NCBI GenBank assembly: GCA_001566745.1
Contig: KQ964419.1
Location: forward strand, 313,161-338,123
Direction: 5' to 3'
Length of the DNA stretch: 24,963 bases
Origin: Conidiobolus coronatus NRRL 28638
Lineage: Eukaryota > Entomophthoromycota > Entomophthoromycetes > Entomophthorales > Conidiobolaceae
The notes under the pieces were generated by a model. That model worked only from the letters and a program-made list of their open reading frames with translations, had not been told where the DNA came from and did not search any database. Both the position numbers and the translations under genes were made by a program. This document shows, one piece after another, positions 17,588 through 24,963 of the stretch. Every line of letters starts with the position of its first letter. The first letter of the stretch is position 1.

Positions 17588-19069
17588 ATGTTATATTTAA
17601 TATTATCACTAGCTACAATATCAATAGCTTTATATAGCTATTTCAGAGTTCCAAAATACTTAGCTAATATTCCTAGAATATCTTTTATAGAGCAATTGAA
17701 GTCTTTTAGAAAGAGCGTATTAACTACTGACTACTATGCAAAAGTAGTACATCCTGTAATCCGTGAAAGAGGGTATGCTGTAAGATGGCTCAGAGGACAG
17801 TGGGGTGTTGTAGTTTCTAAGCCAGAAATCGCAAAGGATCTCTTCAAAAACGGTCAGCAATTCTTTAAAATAGTTACTAAGGACCAGCATAGCTTATTTT
17901 CTAGATTTGTAGGATCTCCTAATATCGTAGCAAGCAATGGAGAAGAATGGAAGAGATTAAGGAAGCCTGCTAATCCTATTTTTCATCAAAATTTCCAGCC
18001 AGAAATATTTGTAGAATGTGTAAAAGAGACAATCAGTGCTTTTGCTACTAGATCGAATGAAAATGGTGATGAAGCAGTCCCAGTTGCTGACTTGATGGAA
18101 CTAATGACATTGGATGTATTTGGTAAAGGAATTTTCAGCCATAACTTCGAAGCCGTAAAGAGTTTGGGAACTTCAGAATACCATACTTTATACTCATCAA
18201 TTATGAAAAACTTGATCAGTCCTATTTACTTCTTAATACCATTTTTAGAAAGATTCCCTATTGGAAAGAGAGCTTTAGCGCATAAAAATGTAGATAAATT
18301 CAACCAGTTTATTCAAGGACTTATTGATCAAAGAAGTAAGGATCTTCAAAATGACAAATTTACGGATTCAAAGGATTTACTTTCTACTATGCTTAGAGAA
18401 GATCCAGATAACACATACGCACCCCTTACTGACAAAGAATTGATTAACAATTTGAACATATTCTTTATCGCAGGACATGATACAACTGCAAATACTCTTT
18501 CTTATGCGATGTACCATTTGGCAAAAAATCAACATGTACAGGATAAGCTACGTGCAGAAATTTATAGTACTTTACAAGTAGATCCAAACACTAAAGATTT
18601 AGTAATTCCCACTTCTGAGCAGCTCAAGTCTATGAACTATTTAGCCTGCTTCATTAAAGAAGTGATGAGAATCACACCTGCTGTCCTCCAAGTTAACAGA
18701 GAGCTCCAATCTGACTACACTATTCCAACCGATAAAGTAGTTTTACCAAAAGGTACTCAAGTTATGCTTTCTATCTATAGCATCCAACATGATCCTAAAA
18801 TCTATCCCAAACCTGAAGAATTTGACCCCGAAAGATTCTTAGTTGGAAAGTATGATACAGATATTTACATGCCATTTGGTGGAGGTACTAGAATGTGCGT
18901 TGGCATGAACTTTAGTTTAATGGAACAAAAAGTTTATCTCTCTCTACTATTACAAAAGTTTACATTAGGAATTAAGGAAAACAACCCGGATTTCAATAAG
19001 CTAAGAATCAAAGGCTTGGGTTTGACTAGACCTAAAGATTTGAAGCTAAACTTAGCTCCTAGATTTTAA
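17588..19069 (+). CDS. Cytochrome P450 monooxygenase (P450-6)
   Basis: Full-length 493-aa microsomal-type P450 and the last + strand member of the array. The anchor is at about residues 2-17 with hinge RVPKYLANIPRISF. The C-helix WKRLRKPANPIFHQ has W121, the I-helix AGHDTTANTL starts at A295, ExxR is E358-R361 (EVMR), then DPERF, then FGGGTRMCVG with C437. It is nearest to P450-5 by the TRMC loop, the ITPAVLQ segment after ExxR, and equal length. Unlike P450-5 it keeps the usual RKPANPIFHQ and KGIF segments. A strong TATA box lies 44 bp upstream and AATAAA-like motifs lie about 80 bp after the stop (near 19152). It faces P450-7 tail to tail across 2.3 kb. Nothing suggests loss of function. 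Confidence 0.96.
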   Translation: MLYLILSLATISIALYSYFRVPKYLANIPRISFIEQLKSFRKSVLTTDYYAKVVHPVIRERGYAVRWLRGQWGVVVSKPEIAKDLFKNGQQFFKIVTKDQHSLFSRFVGSPNIVASNGEEWKRLRKPANPIFHQNFQPEIFVECVKETISAFATRSNENGDEAVPVADLMELMTLDVFGKGIFSHNFEAVKSLGTSEYHTLYSSIMKNLISPIYFLIPFLERFPIGKRALAHKNVDKFNQFIQGLIDQRSKDLQNDKFTDSKDLLSTMLREDPDNTYAPLTDKELINNLNIFFIAGHDTTANTLSYAMYHLAKNQHVQDKLRAEIYSTLQVDPNTKDLVIPTSEQLKSMNYLACFIKEVMRITPAVLQVNRELQSDYTIPTDKVVLPKGTQVMLSIYSIQHDPKIYPKPEEFDPERFLVGKYDTDIYMPFGGGTRMCVGMNFSLMEQKVYLSLLLQKFTLGIKENNPDFNKLRIKGLGLTRPKDLKLNLAPRF

Positions 19070-19769
19070 ACTATCTAATTCTTTACTCGATTAATCAATT
19101 TAATGAATCTACATATTTTCTCTATTTTTTATCAATACGTATAATATTATAAATAAAATAAAATCATTAATCTTTTACATTTTCACTTAGTTATAATATA
19201 GAATAAAACTGCACACTAGTTGGAATTATAATTTTATTTTTACCAGTCTTCATGATAAAAGTTTTAAATTTATTTAAAAATGATATATTTGAGATGATTT
19301 TAGTATTTATTGCTCAACTTTTATATAAAATAAACTGTTTATTATGATTAACTATAATTAATGATAGTATATTTTTATTGAAAAATGACAGATTTTAACA
19401 AGCTAGATTAAGCATTTAAATGCAGCTTATTTAGATTTTATTTTTTAAGCTCCACTCTTGCATGAATCCATTATAATCAAATAAACTTGTGTTAAGTATG
19501 AACCGGCTATTTATGGTAGTGGGCGAGATACTGGCTAGAACTCTGGCATATTTTAAGAAATATGCTGTAAGATAATATCTGCGCACTCTCACTATAGAGA
19601 ATAATATACTATACCTTTTCGATATATTTTAAACTTTTGAGCTTATTTCGGGCTCAGTGATGGCATTTCAAATTAATAAAAATAGCTATTATATCTTGGA
19701 TAAAATGATTATCCAATCCACAATACTTATAGTTCTCATTATAATTTAATTTATTTAATTTGAACTTGA

Positions 19770-19783
19770 AAGGCGTACGCCTT
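19770..19783. repeat. 14-bp perfect palindrome
   Basis: AAGGCGTACGCCTT is its own reverse complement and has eight consecutive C/G-rich positions in an otherwise extremely AT-rich spacer. Possible meanings are a protein-binding site or the tip of a lost hairpin. A single copy was seen and no function can be given. Confidence 0.5.
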
Positions 19784-20393
19784 GAAATAATGGAAGTTAA
19801 ATTATTTGCCCAAATTTACCCTAATTTTTTTATTTAAATTGATTAAATCATCAATTAAATCTAGGCTTTGTACGATTATTTATATCCAAATTTTATTTTT
19901 GAAGATTTATAGGCAAAAATTAAATCATTACCACAACCTTCAGCGCTGTTTGAAATCGATGTTAATTAAAACATATAATGTTTGTGAAATTGTTAGAGTT
20001 ATAGTAAATTCTTTAAGTTACTACATACTTTATTAATATAATCGCAAATAACTAGTAATGAGTTAAAAGTATTGATCCTAAAGTTATTAGTTTAGAAAGG
20101 AGTTGCTAAAGTCGTAGTTTTTATAGATCAAATAAGAAAAAATGTATGCTTTTCTATAAATTAATTATAAATGTATAAACTATATTAAAATTATTAAAAT
20201 AATTTAAATTTTTTAATAAATAATTAAGTTTTTGATTTATTATAGCACATATAACTTTTATTATTTGATTATATTTGCAATGATATTAAAAATATCATAA
20301 TTATTTAATGAAACCTTATATTTTTTAGCCTGGCTTAAATGACAGACTTTAATAAACAACTTCATTGTGCATTTATGAATCATGTTTAAATCG

Positions 20394-20662
20394 ACATGAG
20401 TAGTTCTGGTTAATTTGATTCAAATTTTGTATGAGCTCAGTTCAAAATTTTTATTTTTTATAACCAAGTTTTCATCGTGTATAGTCCTTATTTAATAGAG
20501 AATTTATAATAAAACTGTACTAACATACTATACTATCAACTTTGACTAATAAAAAATACTCTTTAATAAGCTTTAAGCAACTAAAAATCAAAAATACTGC
20601 GAATTTTCCATATAAAAAATTTTGGTCAAATTTGTCCTCGTTTTAACTAGAATCCTTCATAT
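20394..20662 (+). mobile_element. MITE-like repeat, copy 6
   Basis: A 269-bp, nearly consensus copy. The left end is ACATGAGTAGTTCTGGTTAA and the right end is TTTAACTAGAATCCTTCATA plus T. In order it carries TTTGTATGAGCTCAGTTCAA, TTTTCATCGTGTATAGTCCT, CTCTTTAATAAGCTTTAAGC and GCGAATTTTCCATATAAAAA. The last 53 bases have their own weak inverted ends (ATATAAAAAATTTTGG facing CTAGAATCCTTCATAT). The right tail may therefore be a shrunken copy nested at ATAT, as in the spacer 2/3 composite. Confidence 0.75.
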
Positions 20663-21412
20663 CTATAAATTTAGCTCTTCTCAATACCAGACTTATATGT
20701 TTTTATATCTAATATAATAAAAAGAATTTATTAAGATCGCCACTAAAAGTAAAATACTAATTATAGCGATACTTGATTGCTAGTTTATAGGTCTATATTA
20801 ATGTAAATTATTAAGATTAATATATGCCAATATTAAAACTAATGTTCCATATAAAATAGAAAATATTTTTAAATAAATATTTAAAAAAACAACTGAAAAA
20901 AATATTAGATAATAGCCAGATTCTTATCTATCGAAAATTATATTTATTGATTATTCTGCAAAAGAATTTCAATAATTTCCATAACACTTAACAAAAGATA
21001 AAAATAAATATCACTATAATTATTTTTGTAATATTAAAAAAACATCAAAAATGAAATTCATTTTTAGCAATACTTGAAAAACATTAGTTGATTTGAAAAT
21101 ATTTTATTAGATAAATTTTTACATAAAAATACATTCAAAATATTAATGAATTTTAACATGCATATTCTTAAAGCCTATTTTTCTAGTTTTAATAAATCTT
21201 ATTTCAGTACTTTTTTAATAGTATTCTACTTTTTTTCAATACATAATAGCACTATCAATCTATTTTAAGTATTCCAAATGTGTTAAAAATTATGAATTCG
21301 TAGCTATAAAGATATTATCTTAATCATAGTTATATTAATTTTTATTTTGTAGCTAAATAAGCATAATTAGATTATATATTAAAAACAGCTTCAATATTTT
21401 ATGATTCATATA

Positions 21413-22891
21413 TTAAAATCTTGGAGTAAAATTTAATCTTAAATCTTGAGCTTTTGTCAATCTAAGACCAACCATTCTTAACTGTTCATAATCTGGGTTA
21501 TCTTGTTTAATTTCTAGCGTGAATTTTTGTAATAGCATTGCTAAGTATACTCTTTGTTCCATCAAACTGAATCCCATGCCAATACACATTCTACTACCTC
21601 CTCCGAATGGTAAATAGATATCAGTATCATATTTGCCATTCAAAAATCTTTCAGGTTCGAATTTTTGAGGATTAGGATAAGTCTTAGGATCATGATGGGC
21701 TCCATAAATAGACATACTAATCATTGAGCCTTTAGGAACTACAACATTGTCATTTGGAATAGTAAATTCTTCTTCTACAATTCTAGGGATTTGAACTACT
21801 GCTGGAGATATACGCATAACTTCTTTAATAACGCAATTCAAGTATTCCATATCTTTGAGTTGTTCAGTTGAAGGAGCAACAAGTTTATCATGATCCTTAG
21901 GAATGTTAAGAGTGGTATAGATCTCTTTACGAAGTTTTTCTTGAATTTCTGGATTTCTAGCTAAATGATACATAGCATATGATAAAGTATTAGCAGTGGT
22001 GTCATGACCTGCAACGAAAAATACAATCAAATTCTCTACTAATTCTACATCAGACAATGGCTCGAAAGGACTATCAGGATCTTCAGTTAACATTGTAGAT
22101 AATAAGTCTTTTCCATCATTCTTTCCAGATTTAATTTCTTTTCTTCGAGTGTTTACAATATCAAGAATAAAGTTTTTGAATTCATTTGCATCTTCATACT
22201 TTTGAACTCTATTTTTCAATTTTAACTTTTCTAAAATTGGGAAGGTCAGGTAAATAGGATCAGCAATTCCACTGAATACTGAGTTGTAAATATGGTTATA
22301 GCGTGAAGTTCCTTGAAGCTTGACTGCTTCAAAATCAAAGTCAAAAATACCCTTTCCTAGAATATCCAAAGTCATAAATTCCATTAAATCGCTAACTTCA
22401 AATGGCTTGCTACCATGCTCGTTAATTCTGTCGGTTACTACATTTAAAACATCATTTACACATTCAGCAAACATTTCAGGTTGGAAAGTTTGATGGAAAA
22501 TAGGATTAGCAGGTCTTCTAAATCTACGCCAATCATCGCCGTTACTACGTACAATATTTTGTTGACCAGTAAATTTGTTTTCCAAGGATTCAGGGTGTCT
22601 AATAGCATATTTTGTGAATTGTTTAGTTTTTCTGAAAATTTGCTTAATAACTTCAGGTCTAGTAGTGGTGAAACTCCAGTGACCTCTATTAAAGACTAAA
22701 GCATAACCACGTTCCTTTATAACTGGTTCTATAATCGAATGGTAATGTTCTTGCAAAGTTTCGCCTTTACGAATTGATTGCAGCATCGACCATAAAGATA
22801 CCCTGGGAACATTTTTAAACTCAGCGGGTACTTTATTTATGTAAATATAAACAGCGATTAATATAGGAATAGATAGTAATATATATATCAT
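21413..22891 (-). CDS. Cytochrome P450 monooxygenase (P450-7), inverted member
   Basis: Full-length 492-aa microsomal-type P450 and the only member on the - strand. The anchor is at about residues 2-18 with hinge KVPAEFKNVPRVSLW. The C-helix WRRFRRPANPIFHQ has W121, the I-helix AGHDTTANTL starts at A294, ExxR is E357-R360 (EVMR), then EPERF, then FGGGSRMCIG with C436. It mixes traits of the two subgroups: SRMC like genes 1-4, but a methionine after the loop (MGFSLMEQ), ANTLSYAMYHL and ISPAVVQ as in genes 5-6. In the stretch before the heme loop it reads YDTDIYLPFGGG with leucine, where all others have methionine (YMPFGGG). The start is supported by the anchor and by a TATA box 50 bp upstream on the same strand. 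It marks an inversion at the right edge of the array, or an older divergent member. Confidence 0.96.
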   Translation of the reverse strand: MIYILLSIPILIAVYIYINKVPAEFKNVPRVSLWSMLQSIRKGETLQEHYHSIIEPVIKERGYALVFNRGHWSFTTTRPEVIKQIFRKTKQFTKYAIRHPESLENKFTGQQNIVRSNGDDWRRFRRPANPIFHQTFQPEMFAECVNDVLNVVTDRINEHGSKPFEVSDLMEFMTLDILGKGIFDFDFEAVKLQGTSRYNHIYNSVFSGIADPIYLTFPILEKLKLKNRVQKYEDANEFKNFILDIVNTRRKEIKSGKNDGKDLLSTMLTEDPDSPFEPLSDVELVENLIVFFVAGHDTTANTLSYAMYHLARNPEIQEKLRKEIYTTLNIPKDHDKLVAPSTEQLKDMEYLNCVIKEVMRISPAVVQIPRIVEEEFTIPNDNVVVPKGSMISMSIYGAHHDPKTYPNPQKFEPERFLNGKYDTDIYLPFGGGSRMCIGMGFSLMEQRVYLAMLLQKFTLEIKQDNPDYEQLRMVGLRLTKAQDLRLNFTPRF

Positions 22892-22933
22892 TGTGAGTAT
22901 TGATTATACTTTATTGATGTTACAGAACAGCTT

Positions 22934-22941
22934 CTTTTATA
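22934..22941 (-). promoter_or_regulatory. TATA box of P450-7
   Basis: On the - strand this reads TATAAAAG in the context TGGTATAAAAGAAG. Its upstream edge is 50 bp before the P450-7 ATG. It closely resembles the P450-6 TATA context TGGTATAAAAGG. Confidence 0.55.
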
Positions 22942-24416
22942 CCATCGACTATATTAGATATCCATAATGACATAATTTTATTACCCACCCCGAAAAATTA
23001 TACACTTTTGTAAAATAATCCTTAACTTTATTTGTGATATTGCATAATATTTTGAAGTTTAACTTATTTCTAACATAATCTCCTTTAGCTCAATTAGTAT
23101 TTATTAATATAATTTTCAATATGAGTATATTCTATAGAAACAGTTATAAAGCATATTTATCACGTTATTTTAAAAAACTATATATGAATATATTAAATTG
23201 CTTTAAGCTGCACTATTAAAATTAAATAAGACCAAGCAAAGTCGAAATCTTTAATATCTGATCATAATAAAACACTAATTAAAAATCTATTATCAAAATT
23301 TTTCAAAAATACAACGAATAGCCTATGCGGAATAGCAGAAAATATTCTTATAATTCGTTGAATATATGAAACTACCTGGTAATATTGGTTCAAATACAAT
23401 AATCCTGCGAAATCTTAAGATTATTACTCTGATTATTCAATAATAAAGAGCTTTGTTATTATATAATTTATTTAATTATATTTTGAGAGATATTCATTTT
23501 TATTGTGTTGAGTAATGTATACTGCTAACCTATTAATTAACAGCCTATTTGATCAGGATTATATATAAGACCTTTCTATATCCTTGCTACTATTAAATCC
23601 GTTAATTGTGAAGATTATATTTAATCTATTTCTATAGATATAATATCTTAGAATAGTCATTTAAAAAGCGGGCCAGTATACTTGCCTAATAATATATTAA
23701 ATGGGCAAAGTTAAGATGAATTGAAGGAGGACACAGTTATTTGTTATGCGGGAAATTGCTTAAAATAATACAATAATAAAGAAAAATCTACCTCATTTTT
23801 AAAAAAAGATTTTTCATGCCTGTAAGTTAGGCTAATTATTTATCCATGGGTTTTATTTTATATATCATAATATTATGATATTATGCAAATTAACTTTTTA
23901 ACTCAGTTTATAGGTATTCGGGTAAATGTTTTTCCCTATAATTTTAATATTTTCGGCAATTTAAAAATAGTTTAGCCTATACTTTGAGGTAATATTAAAA
24001 CTAGGTGAGCAAAATATTTAAGTATAGATATATATTATTTATGTATAAAATAATAAATCTTTCAATCCACAAATTTTAATATAAGAAATTTATTAGCTTA
24101 TATATCAGTACATCCATTGATATTCTATTATAAACAGCATGCACGCTGCTTTTATCAACTAAATAGCATAAATTAATGATGTTATACAATATATAAATTC
24201 CAATTAATTTAAATAAATTTTTATGTTTTGGTTCAAAGCTTTTTCTTTATTTTAGGAAGCTATTAGTGATCATAAACTTTATTTATGCAAAACCGCTTTA
24301 TAATATATAGATTTACCATATAGTTTGCGCATTTTTAATAATATAGCACTTATTATATATGTTCAAGTAATAAAGATGCACATACTACAAATTTAGATAT
24401 TAAAATTATTAAACTA

Positions 24417-24451
24417 AAATTTTGTTGATTTAACTGGAATCTCACATATAT
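24417..24451 (+). mobile_element. MITE-like repeat, right-end fragment (copy 7)
   Basis: AAAATTTTGTTGATTTAACT followed by GGAATCTCACATATA resembles the last 35 bases of the family (TTTAACCAGAATCTCTCATAT) with a few changes. The rest of the element is not recognisable to the left. It is either an old truncated copy or a chance remnant, and shows that the family is not confined to spacers between P450 genes. Confidence 0.45.
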
Positions 24452-24963
24452 CAAATTTAATACCTTATATTAATTAGGACTCAGTTCAATATAATAAAGC
24501 CCTGAATTTCGGGCAAAGGTTCAAGATATTGTATCAATTTTATTAGCTTATATTAGTACATATTAAGGGTTTGGATAAATTAGCTTCTAATTAATCAAAC
24601 CTGTTAATAACCACTTAAATCTTTTGATATATCGATTTATTCAAAATGAACGCAGAAATTAGATAAACCCATTTAATCAAGATATAGATCTAATCATTAA
24701 TTGATTAAATTTAGAATTCTTTAAGCAATACATTATTCAGCTATAAACCTATGTTATTATATTTTATCTATATAGAAATAGTTGAGCTTGGTACTATGGC
24801 CATTATAAATTAATAAAAATCTCTGAGTGAAAAAAATGTGCTAAGATTAATAAATATTTCAGCAATTTTGACATAGGTATAATAAAATTCATCCAAAATA
24901 AGAATATATTTTTTTATACGATTTTATATTTTTTAATTTACAAAAATTAGGGCAAATATGATG

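Larger units (their letters stand above)
19070..21412. other. Convergent spacer P450-6/P450-7
   Basis: This is 2.34 kb between the 3' ends of two convergent genes. It holds MITE-like copy 6 (20394-20662), a 14-bp perfect palindrome (19770-19783) and a patch richer in G and C (about 19495-19680). In that patch a short + frame from the ATG at 19499 reads like degraded protein. A 76-aa open frame at 19806-20036 is low-complexity in composition and is not called as a gene. From 20663 to 21412 nothing was recognised. Confidence 0.5.
22892..24963. other. Right flank upstream of P450-7
   Basis: This is 2.07 kb of AT-rich DNA with no recognised gene on either strand. It contains the P450-7 TATA box (22934-22941) and a worn right-end fragment of the MITE-like repeat (24417-24451). 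A TGACATAA at about 22969 is one base from the CRE-like octamer seen upstream of genes 1-3. The P450 array appears to end here, although the window stops before a neighbouring gene is reached. Confidence 0.55.

Noticed and set aside
19806-20036. 76-aa open frame in the convergent spacer
   Set aside because: Composition (I, L, K, Y, N) is what AT-rich non-coding DNA gives; no motif, no promoter-like context, and no match to the P450 or receptor patterns in the window.
22481-22699. 72-aa plus-strand open frame
   Set aside because: Shadow of P450-7, opposite its C-helix region.
23380-23420. GGTTCAAATAC resembling a tRNA B box
   Set aside because: No matching A box or cloverleaf could be formed around it.
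1-24963. CRISPR array, LTR element or intact transposase
   Set aside because: No regular spaced repeats, no long direct terminal repeats and no reverse transcriptase, integrase or transposase motifs were seen in any frame.

Overview
The window is a very AT-rich eukaryotic locus dominated by seven intronless cytochrome P450 genes. Six lie head to tail on the + strand (about 394-1767, 3433-4908, 6462-7940, 9892-11370, 13925-15406 and 17588-19069). A seventh, at 21413-22891 on the - strand, faces the array tail to tail. All encode closely related microsomal-type P450s of about 491-493 residues. Each has an N-terminal membrane anchor, a proline-containing hinge, AGHDTT in the I helix, ExxR in the K helix, a PERF motif and the heme signature FGGG(S/T)RMC(V/I)G. 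They are clearly products of local tandem duplication.

The likely host is an early-diverging fungus of the Conidiobolus type (Entomophthoromycotina). This is inference. It rests on the AT content, the uninterrupted P450 frames, the large tandem P450 family (Conidiobolus coronatus is known for a P450 set expanded by tandem duplication) and a decayed family-A-like GPCR between genes 4 and 5. No species or CYP family number can be read from the sequence alone.

Layout from left to right: a TATA box and P450-1, whose membrane anchor is out of frame by one base in a T run; P450-2, which has lost the C-helix tryptophan; P450-3; P450-4; a GPCR remnant at about 11848-12449; P450-5 and P450-6, which form a subgroup with FGGGTRMC; and P450-7 in inverted orientation. 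Spacers are 1.5-2.6 kb of very AT-rich DNA. Each of the six spacers holds one copy of the same 230-270 bp repeat with terminal inverted repeats, and a seventh fragment lies right of the array. The spacer 2/3 copy is a nested, partly palindromic composite. All five simple copies point the same way. In four of the five head-to-tail spacers the repeat ends 500-620 bp upstream of the next ATG. It therefore probably travelled with the duplication unit or has a preferred insertion position.

Five genes have a clear TATA box 43-50 bp upstream of the expected ATG, and genes 1-3 have a CRE-like TGATGTCA/TGACATCA site upstream. All seven proteins would be endoplasmic-reticulum monooxygenases fed by a separate NADPH-P450 reductase, which is not in the window. 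Substrates cannot be deduced. No tRNA, rRNA, CRISPR array or intact transposase gene was seen.
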